64,000 nt of DNA from Dinoroseobacter shibae DFL 12 = DSM 16493 (GTDB taxonomy: Bacteria; Pseudomonadota; Alphaproteobacteria; Rhodobacterales; Rhodobacteraceae). Under the pieces are notes generated by a model. It did not search any database, was not told the origin of the DNA, and worked only from the letters and a program-made list of their open reading frames with translations. The position numbers and the translations under genes were made by a program. The DNA is taken from contig NC_009955.1 in assembly GCF_000018145.1 (NCBI RefSeq), forward strand, positions 124,001 through 188,000, read 5' to 3'. Of this stretch, positions 43,776 through 52,769 are shown piece by piece. Each line of letters starts with the position of its first letter. Within the stretch, counting starts at the first letter, position 1.

Positions 43776-44762
43776 CTACGGCCCTTCTGTGTTAGGGCTT
43801 GGGTGCGGATGCGCATCTCGCACATCAGTCTTTTCTTGCGCAGCCTTTGCAGCCGCTATCTGGACTATATCAAGATCCCGCGCGTGGCGCTCGTCGAGAC
43901 ACTCTGTTTCGAGCTGCAGCGTGACCATGTGAAACCCATGCTGTTCCGTCAGCCGCCGATAGGCCCTGTTCAGCAAATCCGCGGCCTCGGCGGGTGACTG
44001 ATGGCGGATATGGGCGGAAAACGCGTGTTTGCCGCTGGTCAGCGTCCAGGCATGCACATGGTGAACATCCAGAACCCCGTCCTGCCCGTTCAGGTCCGCT
44101 GTTACAGCGTCGAGATCCGTTCCCTCGGGCGTGCCTTCCATGAGAATGTGGACCGCTTCCTTGATTACGCCCACAGAGGCCCAGAGGAGAACCACCCCGA
44201 ACGCCATGCCGAGAATCGGGTCAATCGCCAGAAAGCCGGTGAACTCGATCACAAGGGCGGTGACGATGATCAGGAGGCTGCCGACAAAGGTCTGGATGAT
44301 GTGCCAGAGCGCGCCACGGGCATTCAGATCGTCCTTGCTCGATTGCCACATCAGCGCCAGAGAGACCACTTCCGTGACCAGGCCCCCGAAGGCGACCCAA
44401 AGCATGGGGCCTGTGGCCAGGTGGATCGGGTCTCCGAGCCGCATCGCGCCCATCCAGATCACCAGAAGCGCCATGCCGAGAAGAAAGCCGCCATTCACCA
44501 GCGCCCCGATGATTTCGGCGCGGTACCATCCGAAACTGCGCGTCGAATCCGCTGGACGGCGCGCAATCCGCTGCGCGGTGATGGCCACGAGAACGCCGCC
44601 AACCGCCGACAGGGTGTGAAACGCATCCGACAGGACGGCAATCGAGCCAGTCCAGAGCCCGACGGCCAGTTCAATCACGAAGTAGACGCCGGTGAGCCAG
44701 GCCGAAATCACAAGGGCCTTGCCGGAACTCGGCATGTGCCCGGCGTGAGAATGACTGGCCAT
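43776..44762 (-). CDS. CDF-family divalent metal efflux transporter
   Basis: A 328-residue cation diffusion facilitator with six membrane segments and the transport-site motifs AVLSDAFHTLSAVGG (HxxxD/DxxxH type) and the second site near ALWHIIQTFVGSLLII. An N-terminal histidine-rich stretch MASHSHAGHM and the C-terminal cytoplasmic domain DGVLDVHHVHAWTLTSGKHA are present. It exports zinc, cobalt, nickel or similar ions; the motif resembles DmeF-type proteins. The start at 44762 is preceded by GGAGGAGAG. Confidence 0.88.
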   Translation of the reverse strand: MASHSHAGHMPSSGKALVISAWLTGVYFVIELAVGLWTGSIAVLSDAFHTLSAVGGVLVAITAQRIARRPADSTRSFGWYRAEIIGALVNGGFLLGMALLVIWMGAMRLGDPIHLATGPMLWVAFGGLVTEVVSLALMWQSSKDDLNARGALWHIIQTFVGSLLIIVTALVIEFTGFLAIDPILGMAFGVVLLWASVGVIKEAVHILMEGTPEGTDLDAVTADLNGQDGVLDVHHVHAWTLTSGKHAFSAHIRHQSPAEAADLLNRAYRRLTEQHGFHMVTLQLETECLDERHARDLDIVQIAAAKAAQEKTDVRDAHPHPSPNTEGP

Positions 44763-44763
44763 A

Positions 44764-45426
44764 TCAGCTCTCCTCCCCTTGTGTACCGGTCTTTCGCGTC
44801 GCGGCGAAGAGAACCGACAGGCCGGTAAAGCCACCGAGCGCAAGCGCGGTCCATGTGGCAGTGCGGGCATCTCCGTTCATCGCCTGGTTGCCCATGTGAG
44901 CGAGCAAAAAACTCGCTGGAATAATCCCGGCCATCGTGGCCAGCGCGAACCTCCAAAGATGCAGCTTGCTCAGACCTGCGGCGTAACTGATCATATCGAA
45001 GGACAGAAACGGCAGCAGGCGACTGCCGAAGACCAAGAAGGTCAGAGTGTTCTGCGATCCGAACAGGCCTGTGTTAATCTTCTGACCGAGATGACGCTCA
45101 ACGAAGGGACGACCGAGACCGCGGGCCAGACCAAAAGCGGCAAGCGCACCGAGTTCCGCGCCAAGAACGACAAAGAGTGTCCCGAACGTGTGCCCATAAG
45201 CCGCTCCGGCGGCGAGTGCGATCGGCGCCGAGGGCAGGGGGCTTGCGACGATAGCGATTGTCATAAGCGCCACGATAACCATTGGTCCGGCAAGACCTGC
45301 CGCCTCGATCCAGCGGTCAATTTCCGCGCGATCAGGCAGGCGAATGTCAACGCCAAGGACGTCCGGGAAGGCCAATGCGACGACTCCCATCAGGAACACC
45401 GCAATAAGAAGGATGCGCATCATCAT
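44764..45426 (-). CDS. TVP38/TMEM64-family membrane protein
   Basis: A 220-residue membrane protein of the DedA/TVP38 (SNARE-associated) fold with about six helices. The hallmark IVASPLPSAPIALAAGAAYG and the later GSRLLPFLSFDMISYAAGLS region are visible. The family is linked to lipid flipping and to metal or mercury loci. It is 1 bp from the CDF gene and 3 bp from the DUF6010 gene, so these form one operon. Confidence 0.85.
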   Translation of the reverse strand: MMMRILLIAVFLMGVVALAFPDVLGVDIRLPDRAEIDRWIEAAGLAGPMVIVALMTIAIVASPLPSAPIALAAGAAYGHTFGTLFVVLGAELGALAAFGLARGLGRPFVERHLGQKINTGLFGSQNTLTFLVFGSRLLPFLSFDMISYAAGLSKLHLWRFALATMAGIIPASFLLAHMGNQAMNGDARTATWTALALGGFTGLSVLFAATRKTGTQGEES

Positions 45427-45429
45427 GGA

Positions 45430-45879
45430 TCAAAACACGGCATAGAGCAGAACGAAGAACGTCGCTGCCAAAAGGTCAAAGGCCACGCAGAATGGAATAT
45501 ACCAGTTCGGAATCCGGGCGAGACGATAAGAATTGTGGTGTGACATGTCCCAAAGGGCGTGCAGGGCCAAGCCCAAGGGAAGGAAAGCCCAATGCCATAT
45601 CAGCCCCAAAAAGGCTGCCGAGCCGAACAAAAGGGCGACGGCGAGCTCTGCCCAGAACACGCGCGCTCTGCCGTCCGCGGCGCCAAAGCCGATATAGGCA
45701 CCGCCAATCAAAGCAAGCGTGATCGAAGCAAGAGCTATCGAGCTCTTTTCATCCAAAAACAGGTGAGCCGGCATTGTGAGCAAGACAAACAACACACCAA
45801 CCCATACGGGAGATTTCAAGATATCCCCGTGTCGATGGTGCGATACGTGATCGCCTGTCTTTTCGAAAATCTGTGCCAT
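45430..45879 (-). CDS. DUF6010-like membrane protein
   Basis: A 149-residue protein with about four membrane helices and a conserved WHWAFLPLGLALHALWDMSHH segment in two parts, a histidine-rich signature. The family number is from memory. It is the first gene of the five-gene metal operon. If the MerR-type promoter upstream is real, transcription would start close to the start codon, so the mRNA may be nearly leaderless. Confidence 0.65.
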   Translation of the reverse strand: MAQIFEKTGDHVSHHRHGDILKSPVWVGVLFVLLTMPAHLFLDEKSSIALASITLALIGGAYIGFGAADGRARVFWAELAVALLFGSAAFLGLIWHWAFLPLGLALHALWDMSHHNSYRLARIPNWYIPFCVAFDLLAATFFVLLYAVF

Positions 45880-45886
45880 GGCTTTG

Positions 45887-45917
45887 TACCTAGGGATTCC
45901 AGCAACTGGAAGGTCAA
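45887..45917 (-). promoter_or_regulatory. MerR/CueR-type promoter of the DUF6010-to-DUF411 operon
   Basis: On the minus strand TTGACC (45917-45912), a 19-bp spacer holding the dyad CTTCC-AGTTGCT-GGAAT, and a weak -10 TAGGTA (45892-45887). An overlong spacer with a central dyad is the hallmark of MerR-family promoters. It reads into the operon starting at 45879. Confidence 0.65.
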
Positions 45918-46040
45918 GGGCTATTCATCCACGCGCGCAACGCAGCGCTCACTCAACCGTTCCACGGTGAGGTCAAAGGACCGATATCAGGACGTATTTG
46001 ACGCTGACGCCAAGCTCATGTCCGACGCGCGTGGCGATTT

Positions 46041-46526
46041 TCAGTCATCTTTCGCCTTCTGCCAGACTTGCTGGCAGGCTGAGTAAAGAAACGTCGCTGA
46101 CCAGGTCAGCAACATGAAGCCCAAAAGCGATTGCAGCATCAGCAACAGTCGAAAGGGCCCGACCACCTCTATGGACGAATAGCCAAGGGTCGAGAACGAG
46201 ATGCCCGTAACATAGAGAACATCCTGAAACATCGGCGGGCTGTTGCTGAACGATTGCGGCAGAACGCTTGCCACCACCATCGTGTTGAACACGGCGAGCG
46301 TCACAAGTTCCAATACGTGCAGCAACAGCAACGCGGAAAACGTCAGGATGATCCGAAAGCCGGAGCCATCCGACCGCTGCGGGGAAAACTTCAGAATGCC
46401 CGACAACGCATAATGATGGACAATTCCCATCACGATCGCCGCGCATATTCCGACAAACATAGCCATCAACTCGGTCATACACCCAAACCCGTCTTCCTGT
46501 TCAAACAGGTCAATTTGACCATACAT
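46041..46526 (-). CDS. Small ion-channel-like membrane protein (two-helix K+ channel fold)
   Basis: A 161-residue protein with about four hydrophobic segments. A pore-like segment GISFSTLGYSSIEVVGPFRL resembles a potassium-channel selectivity filter, but it reads TLGYSS where functional channels have TVGYGD. The ion_trans_2 fold is likely; potassium selectivity is doubtful. Start may be Met1 or the internal MTELMAM. Confidence 0.65.
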   Translation of the reverse strand: MYGQIDLFEQEDGFGCMTELMAMFVGICAAIVMGIVHHYALSGILKFSPQRSDGSGFRIILTFSALLLLHVLELVTLAVFNTMVVASVLPQSFSNSPPMFQDVLYVTGISFSTLGYSSIEVVGPFRLLLMLQSLLGFMLLTWSATFLYSACQQVWQKAKDD

Positions 46527-46566
46527 CAGGCTTTTAGCACAACGGGACCAATTGATTCTTCACTGG

Positions 46567-47040
46567 TCAGGCCAACGCGGGGGGCAACCCGTTCAGGGCG
46601 ACATCCACCGGAACGGTCGGCAAGTTCGATGCGATCCAGCCAGGCCCTTCGCCTGATCCCAACATCCCTTCCGAGATATCGGCGTAGCCCGAATAACCAG
46701 CTTGTCTCAACGCTCGAAGCAGCGATGCGGAGCGTCCGCCAGTGGCGCAGATCAGTCCAACAGTGCGATCACCGCTCAGTTCCTTGGCCCTGAACAATCG
46801 GTCCGGAAAACCGGACGCGTGCATGCTTATCGGCCATACACCAGCACCTACGCCGGTTTCTTGCCACTCTTTGTGCGTTCTGACATCGATGATCCGCGCC
46901 GTATCCGATAGAAGCGCGTCAAAGGCATTCTCTGCCGACCAGACAGATCGGCTCTGCGCCAACAGCGGTGACGCCGCGACGGTCAGCACCGTCATATGAG
47001 CACCCAGAACGAAACGGCGCCGGTTCAAATCAAGAGCCAT
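46567..47040 (-). CDS. Exported rhodanese-like protein
   Basis: A 157-residue protein with a twin-arginine-like signal (NRRRFVLGAHMTVLTVA) and a rhodanese domain; the catalytic loop is ICATGGRSA with the active cysteine. The region ARIIDVRTHKEWQETGVGAG is typical. I place the start at 47040; longer frames add residues unlike a signal peptide. It is divergent from the response regulator, with two direct-repeat operator candidates between them. Confidence 0.8.
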   Translation of the reverse strand: MALDLNRRRFVLGAHMTVLTVAASPLLAQSRSVWSAENAFDALLSDTARIIDVRTHKEWQETGVGAGVWPISMHASGFPDRLFRAKELSGDRTVGLICATGGRSASLLRALRQAGYSGYADISEGMLGSGEGPGWIASNLPTVPVDVALNGLPPALA

Positions 47041-47132
47041 ATTCGAAAACCTCATCCTTTGATCGGTTGCGATCCCAAAGGTCACATAACATACGCGCGA
47101 CGCTACCCGGGAGCACGACACGGTGCAGGCAC

Positions 47133-47186
47133 AGATTTGTATCCATCTGTAGCAAGGGACTGACCTGATACAAACGGCTACAATTC
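47133..47186. promoter_or_regulatory. Two direct-repeat sites, probable response-regulator operators
   Basis: On the minus strand (47133-47151) TACAGATGGATACAAATC and on the plus strand (47167-47186) GATACAAACGGCTACAATTC both have TACA repeated every 10 bp. OmpR-type regulators bind such phased direct repeats. They lie between the divergent rhodanese and response-regulator genes. A closely similar pair lies before the L,D-transpeptidase at 56722-56740. Confidence 0.6.
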
Positions 47187-47228
47187 TGCCCATGAAACAG
47201 AATGCAACGATGATCTAGGAAGGACGCC

Positions 47229-47951
47229 ATGGGACCGCCACCTCATATCCTTATCGTGGACGACCACGCTCAGATACGCGAAAGCGTCGCGCGCTTCCTG
47301 GAGAAGAACGGAATGCGCACGACCGTCGCCAGGGATGCCGTGGAGATGGATGCCAAGCTGGCCACTGGTCACTTCGACCTCCTCGTGCTCGATGTCATGA
47401 TGCCGGGCGAGGACGGTTTGTCGGTTTGCCGCAGACTTGCGCCAGAGGGTGATCTTCCGATCATCATGCTGACGGCGCTTGGTGAGGAAACGGATCGGAT
47501 CGTGGGTCTGGAAATCGGTGCGGACGATTATCTCGCCAAGCCGTTCAATCCACGAGAACTGCTCGCCCGCATCAAGTCGGTTCTTCGGAGAAGCAACCGC
47601 GACGAACCTGTGGCCGGAAGCCTCGCTGGGAGGAAAGTCTCTTTTGCGCACTGGATACTGGATACCGACCGGCAGGTGCTGATTGACGAGTCCACCACCG
47701 AGACCCCATTGACGACCTCCGAGTTCAAATTGCTGGCGGTCCTGCTGGAACGCGCGAGGATGGTGCTCAGCCGTGACCAGTTGCTTGACCTGACCGCTGG
47801 TCGGACGGCAGGCCCGATGGATCGCACCATCGACAATCAGATCAGCCGTCTCCGCCGCAAAATCGAGCCGGATGTACTTAGGCCCAGTGTCATCAAAACG
47901 GTGCGGAACGGCGGATACTGTCTGGCTGCCGATGTCGAGGATGCGCCGTGA
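47229..47951 (+). CDS. OmpR-family response regulator (copper-island two-component system)
   Basis: A 240-residue regulator. The receiver domain has the acidic pocket (ILIVDDHAQ), the phosphorylated Asp in LLVLDVMMPGEDG near residue 58 and the conserved Lys in YLAKPFNPREL. The C-terminal winged helix is Trans_reg_C type (TTSEFKLLAVLLERARMVLSR). It overlaps the sensor kinase gene by one base. The setting and the direct repeats suggest a metal-responsive regulator of the CopR kind (inference). Confidence 0.9.
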   Translation: MGPPPHILIVDDHAQIRESVARFLEKNGMRTTVARDAVEMDAKLATGHFDLLVLDVMMPGEDGLSVCRRLAPEGDLPIIMLTALGEETDRIVGLEIGADDYLAKPFNPRELLARIKSVLRRSNRDEPVAGSLAGRKVSFAHWILDTDRQVLIDESTTETPLTTSEFKLLAVLLERARMVLSRDQLLDLTAGRTAGPMDRTIDNQISRLRRKIEPDVLRPSVIKTVRNGGYCLAADVEDAP

Positions 47952-49417
47952 TGCGCCGTGCGATGAGATCTCTGAGCGGCCAATTGATCCTGCTTGTGGT
48001 CGCGGCACTTGTCGTGGCCCAGGTGATCAGCCTGTTCCTGTTCGCCGACGAGCGCAGCCTTGCGATCCGTGCAGCTTTAGGATTCGAGGCCGCGGGTCGC
48101 GCAGCGAATGTCGCGCGGTTGATCGAAGAGGCCCCGCTGGATCTGCAGGACTCGATCCTTCGCGCGGCAAATTCGCCTCTGATCCGGTTCGATCTGTCGG
48201 ACGCTCCGATCGTGGATCACACCGGTCATTCGGACGGCGGCATCGTGGAAGCGCGCATACGCGCCCTGATGGATGACAGCTACAGCCGGGATATTCGCGT
48301 TGAATTGCACGAGGTCGAGGGCGAGTTGCGGCCTCTTCCCAATCTCTCGGACGAGATGACAGAAATGCATCTCGCGATGATGCGCGGAGAGTTGACAGCG
48401 GTTGAAATGAACCTGTCCATCGCCATCAAGGGAGCGCGTTGGCTGAATGTCGGAACGCGGTTCGAGCGACCGCCGATCCAATGGCCTTTCTATTCGATGC
48501 TGACCTTCGGGATTTCCGCCGGACTGCTTCTGGTGGCGATCTTCTGGTTTGTAATGACGCGCCTGACGCGTCCTTTGCGGCACCTGTCGAAGGCCGCGGA
48601 CCATCTTGGCCGGGGCGAAGATGTGGGCGAATTGGCGGTCACAGGGCCGACCGAGGTCAGAGATCTGACCGTCGCATTCAACCGCATGCAACGACGGCTG
48701 ACCCGGTTTGTCAGTGATCGTACACGTATGCTCGCAGCCCTTGGCCACGATTTACGCTCGCCGTTGACTGCCATGCGTGTCCGCGCGGAGCTGGTTGACG
48801 AAGAAGAGACGCGGGACAGCCTCATCGCATCGGTCGAAGAGATGCAGAGTATGGTCGAAGCGACGCTCACCTTTGCACGCGGCCTTACCGGATCCGAAGG
48901 TGCCGAAGTGGTCGATCTGCGCAATTTTCTGGACAGCTTGTGCAGCGATATGGCGGCACACTGCACCTTTGCCCCGAGTGATGATGTTGCCGTGCGGCTT
49001 CGACCCAACGCGTTCCGAAGGGCACTGAGGAACTTGCTTGAGAACGCCGTTCGCTACGGTGGTGCCGCAAAAGTCAGCTGGGCGACCCACGGTTCGAACC
49101 TCGTACTCAACATCGATGACAATGGGCCCGGCATTCCCGTCGACCAGTTGGAAAAGGTCTTCGATCCGTTCTATCGCCTCGAGCAATCGAGGTCTCTGGA
49201 AACGGGCGGTTATGGGCTTGGGCTCTCAATCGCGAGGACAATCGTCCAATCCCATGGCGGCGATATCCAGCTGGTCAATCAGAACAGCGCGGGTTTGCGC
49301 GCTGTTGTCACCATCCCGTTGGATGAAACCGAACTGATCGAAGGAGAAACAGATGAAACTGAACGCGTTGATCCTGCCGTTGCTGGCCAGCTTGCCCGCC
49401 AGCATGGCGCAGGCTGA
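47951..49417 (+). CDS. Sensor histidine kinase
   Basis: A 488-residue kinase with an N-terminal membrane helix (LILLVVAALVVAQVISLFLF), a periplasmic region of about 140 residues, a second helix near residue 185, a HAMP linker, the phosphoacceptor His in ALGHDLRSPLTAMRVRAEL near 269, and the ATPase with N, G1 and G2 boxes (LLENAVRYGG, DNGPGIP, GGYGLGLSIA). The ATG at 47951 overlaps the regulator stop; a GTG one codon earlier is possible. The periplasmic domain has several His and Met residues. Confidence 0.9.
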   Translation: MRRAMRSLSGQLILLVVAALVVAQVISLFLFADERSLAIRAALGFEAAGRAANVARLIEEAPLDLQDSILRAANSPLIRFDLSDAPIVDHTGHSDGGIVEARIRALMDDSYSRDIRVELHEVEGELRPLPNLSDEMTEMHLAMMRGELTAVEMNLSIAIKGARWLNVGTRFERPPIQWPFYSMLTFGISAGLLLVAIFWFVMTRLTRPLRHLSKAADHLGRGEDVGELAVTGPTEVRDLTVAFNRMQRRLTRFVSDRTRMLAALGHDLRSPLTAMRVRAELVDEEETRDSLIASVEEMQSMVEATLTFARGLTGSEGAEVVDLRNFLDSLCSDMAAHCTFAPSDDVAVRLRPNAFRRALRNLLENAVRYGGAAKVSWATHGSNLVLNIDDNGPGIPVDQLEKVFDPFYRLEQSRSLETGGYGLGLSIARTIVQSHGGDIQLVNQNSAGLRAVVTIPLDETELIEGETDETERVDPAVAGQLARQHGAG

Positions 49418-49658
49418 TGGACCAGGCTCCTGGACGGGGCACATGTGGGGCAGTGGCTATGGCTTTATGGGCGGCTTCATGATGCTCGCCTTCTGGGGTG
49501 CGCTGATCGCATTGGTGGTGTTTCTGGTGTTCAGGCTGCGGGACAATGGCACCCGTCCCCCGGACTCGGACGCGCAGGAAGCGCTCAGGCGCCGCTTTGC
49601 AAATGGGGAAATCGACGAAGAAGAGTTCCGTCGCCGCAAAGCAACGCTCGACGAATAG
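49353..49658 (+). CDS. Small SHOCT-domain membrane protein
   Basis: A 101-residue protein with a signal peptide, a Met/Gly/His-rich segment (HMWGSGYGFMGGFMM), one membrane helix and a C-terminal SHOCT domain (ALRRRFANGEIDEEEFRRRK). It overlaps the kinase gene by 65 bp in another frame, but the signal peptide, SHOCT domain and RBS (AAGGAGA) support it. Such proteins occur often in copper loci; function is unknown. Confidence 0.85.
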   Translation: MKLNALILPLLASLPASMAQADGPGSWTGHMWGSGYGFMGGFMMLAFWGALIALVVFLVFRLRDNGTRPPDSDAQEALRRRFANGEIDEEEFRRRKATLDE

Positions 49659-49723
49659 ACCCCGCCGCGGACGCCAAAGCCGTCCGACGCGACGCCCACC
49701 GACGCTGAATAGGAAAGAACGCC

Positions 49724-51724
49724 ATGGTCCCGGAAATTGGTCACTTCGCACTGGCCCTCGCACTGGCGCTTGCGCTTGTTCAGAGTGTTCTACCGATTGC
49801 AGGTGCGTCGCGTAGAAATGCCGTCTGGATGAAATCCGCCCAGGCGACGGCAATAGGACAAGTGCTGTTTGTGGCCATCGCCTTCGCAGCGCTGATGCAG
49901 GCTTTCATCGTCAGCGATTTTACCGTCAGGAACGTCGTCGAGAACTCCCATTCGCTCAAGCCAATGCTCTACAAGGTGGCCGGGACCTGGGGCAGCCATG
50001 AGGGTTCGCTGCTGCTCTGGATCCTGATACTCGCGGTGTTCGGCGCGGGCGTCGCCTGGTTCGGATCGAACATCCCCGCCGAGACCAAGGCGCGCACCTT
50101 GTCGGTGCAGGCGTGGATCAGCGTCGGCTTCCTGTCCTTCCTGCTGCTGACGTCGAACCCCTTCGAGCGGGTGTTTCCGCCGCCGCTCGACGGCAATGAC
50201 CTCAACCCGTTGCTTCAGGACATGGGTCTCGCCATGCACCCGCCGCTCTTGTATTTCGGGTATGTCGGCTTCTCCATCGTGTTTTCCTTTGCCGTTGCGG
50301 CTCTTCTGGAAGGGCGCGTCGATCCGGCCTGGGCCAGATGGGTCCGCCCGTGGACATTGGCCGCGTGGGTCAGCCTTACGGCAGGTATCGCTCTTGGATC
50401 GTGGTGGGCCTATTATGAACTGGGCTGGGGCGGCTGGTGGTTCTGGGACCCGGTCGAGAACGTGAGCTTCATGCCCTGGCTTCTGGGCACGGCGCTGCTG
50501 CATTCCGCCATCGTCACCGAAAAGCGCGACGCGTTCAAAAGCTGGACCATCCTACTTGCCATCCTGACTTTCTCGCTTTCGCTGCTCGGGACGTTCATCG
50601 TCCGGTCAGGCCTGCTTACATCCGTGCATGCCTTCGCCGTCGATCCAGAGCGCGGGCTTTACATTCTGGGTCTGCTGGCCGTGTCCATCGGTGGGTCGCT
50701 GGCGCTCTACGCCTGGCGGGCGCCCGAAATGGAGCCGGGTGGTCTGTTTCGCCCGATCAGCCGCGAGGCCGGGCTGCTCGTGAACAACCTCATTCTGGCC
50801 GCCGCTACGGGAACGGTCCTGTTCGGGACGCTTTATCCACTGATCCTGGAGGCTGTCACCGGGGACAAGATCTCGGTCGGTCCACCTTTCTTCAACGCGG
50901 CCTTCATTCCGATGATGCTGGCACTGGTCGTGTTCATGGGTCTTGGTCCATTCCTGTCGTGGAAGCGGGCTGATATCGCCGGTTTGCTCGATCGCATCCA
51001 ATTCGTGGCCGTGCTGGCGGTCATTGCAGCCTTGGCCGCATGGTATCTTCTGAACGGTGGGCCGATCATGGCCTATCTTGCCATCCTCGGCGCAGCGTGG
51101 CTGCTTTTTGCGACCCTGCGGGAATGGGCGCTACGCATCCGTCTGTTCGAGGTTTCCCTTGCAGAGAGCGCGAGACGCGTGCGCAACCTGCCACGCGCCT
51201 CTCACGGTATGACGCTTGCCCATGCCGGCGTCGCTGTGTTGATGATGGGGATGATCGGCTCGACCGGATGGAAGAGTGAGGAGATCGTCTTTGCCGCCCC
51301 CGGGACCGAAGTCACGATCGCCGGGTTCGACATCACCTTCGAAGGGGCCGCAAAGGTTCAAGGGCCGAACTACATCGCGGATCGCGGCACCCTTGTGGTG
51401 CGTCGGGATGGCGAATTGGTCACGACACTTTTCCCGGAACGGCGGTATTACCCGGTCGCGGAAAGCCAGACGACGGAGTCGGCCATCCGCTCCACATTGG
51501 CGGGTGATCTCTATACGTCGATTGCAACGCCAGCCTCCGATCAAGTGAACAACGCCGGAGCATGGACCCTTCGGATCCTTTATGAACCGCTCGTCAACCT
51601 GATCTGGATCGGCTCGATCCTGCTGGTGATCGGTGGCTGTTTGTCCTTGTCGGATCGCCGTTTGAGGGTCGGGGCGCCGCGCCGTGCCAAACAGCCAGCC
51701 ACCGATGCCGTTCCTGCCGAGTAG
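49724..51724 (+). CDS. ccmF: Cytochrome c heme lyase subunit CcmF
   Basis: A 666-residue multi-span membrane protein. The tryptophan-rich WWD motif WGGWWFWDPVENVSFMPWL is complete near residue 240, and the conserved AGTWGSHEGSLLLW region lies near 86. CcmF attaches heme to apocytochrome c in the periplasm. It starts a four-gene set (F, G, H, I) overlapping or nearly so. No ccmABCDE is in the window, so heme delivery would come from elsewhere, probably the chromosome. Confidence 0.93.
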   Translation: MVPEIGHFALALALALALVQSVLPIAGASRRNAVWMKSAQATAIGQVLFVAIAFAALMQAFIVSDFTVRNVVENSHSLKPMLYKVAGTWGSHEGSLLLWILILAVFGAGVAWFGSNIPAETKARTLSVQAWISVGFLSFLLLTSNPFERVFPPPLDGNDLNPLLQDMGLAMHPPLLYFGYVGFSIVFSFAVAALLEGRVDPAWARWVRPWTLAAWVSLTAGIALGSWWAYYELGWGGWWFWDPVENVSFMPWLLGTALLHSAIVTEKRDAFKSWTILLAILTFSLSLLGTFIVRSGLLTSVHAFAVDPERGLYILGLLAVSIGGSLALYAWRAPEMEPGGLFRPISREAGLLVNNLILAAATGTVLFGTLYPLILEAVTGDKISVGPPFFNAAFIPMMLALVVFMGLGPFLSWKRADIAGLLDRIQFVAVLAVIAALAAWYLLNGGPIMAYLAILGAAWLLFATLREWALRIRLFEVSLAESARRVRNLPRASHGMTLAHAGVAVLMMGMIGSTGWKSEEIVFAAPGTEVTIAGFDITFEGAAKVQGPNYIADRGTLVVRRDGELVTTLFPERRYYPVAESQTTESAIRSTLAGDLYTSIATPASDQVNNAGAWTLRILYEPLVNLIWIGSILLVIGGCLSLSDRRLRVGAPRRAKQPATDAVPAE

Positions 51725-51732
51725 GAGAGAAG

Positions 51733-52299
51733 ATGAAACGTCTCATTGCCGGGCTGCCGTTTATTGCGGCGGTCATATTCGGTGGGTTTTTTCTCTGGGG
51801 GCTCAATCCCGACCGGGATCCCAACGAGATCCCTTCCGTCCTGATCTCGCAACCGGCCCCGGCGTTCGACCTCGATCCCGTGCCGGGGTTGGAGACACCC
51901 GGCCTGGCCCGAAGCGATCTTGTCGGCAACGAACGACCGGTCGTGGTCAATGTCTTTGCGTCCTGGTGCGTGCCCTGCCGCGCGGAACATGCCGTGTTGA
52001 CAAGATTTGTCGAACGAGACGGCATGCGGTTGTTCGGAATAAACTACAAAGACAAACCTGAGGATGCCGTGAAGTGGCTCAATGACCTCGGCAATCCCTA
52101 CGAGCGGATCGGGTCCGACCTGTCGGGCCGGACCGGGATCGAATGGGGCCTGTCGGGCGTGCCGGAAACCTTCATCGTCGATAGCGATGGCACCGTTTTG
52201 TTTCGCTATGTCGGGCCGGTCGTGGGTCCGGACGCCGTCGAACGGTTCACGCAAGCCCTGAAGCAGGCAGGCGCACTGCCAAATGGAGCAGGTTCATGA
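51733..52299 (+). CDS. ccmG: Thioredoxin-like CcmG/DsbE
   Basis: A 188-residue membrane-anchored thioredoxin with the active site FASWCVPCRAEH near residue 76 and a single N-terminal helix. It keeps apocytochrome c cysteines reduced for heme attachment. It overlaps ccmH by 4 bp. Confidence 0.92.
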   Translation: MKRLIAGLPFIAAVIFGGFFLWGLNPDRDPNEIPSVLISQPAPAFDLDPVPGLETPGLARSDLVGNERPVVVNVFASWCVPCRAEHAVLTRFVERDGMRLFGINYKDKPEDAVKWLNDLGNPYERIGSDLSGRTGIEWGLSGVPETFIVDSDGTVLFRYVGPVVGPDAVERFTQALKQAGALPNGAGS

Positions 52300-52769
52300 G
52301 ACAGTTGATTTTCGCGTTTTGCATCGGGCTCCTTCCCTTTGCCGCCAATGCGGTGGAACCGGACGAAATGCTGACCGACCCGGTATTGGAACAGCGTGCG
52401 CGGGAGATTTCCAAGGATCTACGATGCGTCGTCTGTCAGAACCAGGACATCGACAGTTCGAACGCGGGTGTGGCGCGGGACTTGCGTCTGCTCGTACGCG
52501 AGCGCCTGGTCGTTGGAGACAGCGACGCGGAGGTGATCGAATACATACGGGCGCGGTACGGGGATTACGTGCTGCTGAAACCGCCTCTGGAGCCTGCGAC
52601 CTACGCGCTTTGGTTCGCTCCGATCGCTTTCGTTCTGATCGGGGTTTTCGTTGGTGGCGGGCTACTGATGAGTCGGCGAAAGCAAGAGGCATTTGAAGAC
52701 TTGGGCTCGGAGGATGAGAACACCGTGTCCGAAATTCTCAGGCAAAACGAAGCGGGGGATGCGTCATGA
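52296..52769 (+). CDS. ccmH: Cytochrome c biogenesis protein CcmH (CcmL type)
   Basis: A 157-residue protein with signal peptide, the redox motif RCVVCQNQDIDSSNA near residue 44 (CxxC) and a C-terminal membrane helix. It forms the heme-lyase complex with CcmF and CcmI and reduces apocytochrome disulfides. It overlaps both neighbours by 4 bp. Confidence 0.92.
   Translation: MRQLIFAFCIGLLPFAANAVEPDEMLTDPVLEQRAREISKDLRCVVCQNQDIDSSNAGVARDLRLLVRERLVVGDSDAEVIEYIRARYGDYVLLKPPLEPATYALWFAPIAFVLIGVFVGGGLLMSRRKQEAFEDLGSEDENTVSEILRQNEAGDAS

Noticed and set aside
44001-45543. Long plus-strand frames opposite the CDF and TVP38 genes
   Set aside because: The minus-strand genes have membrane topology and family motifs; the plus-strand frames do not.
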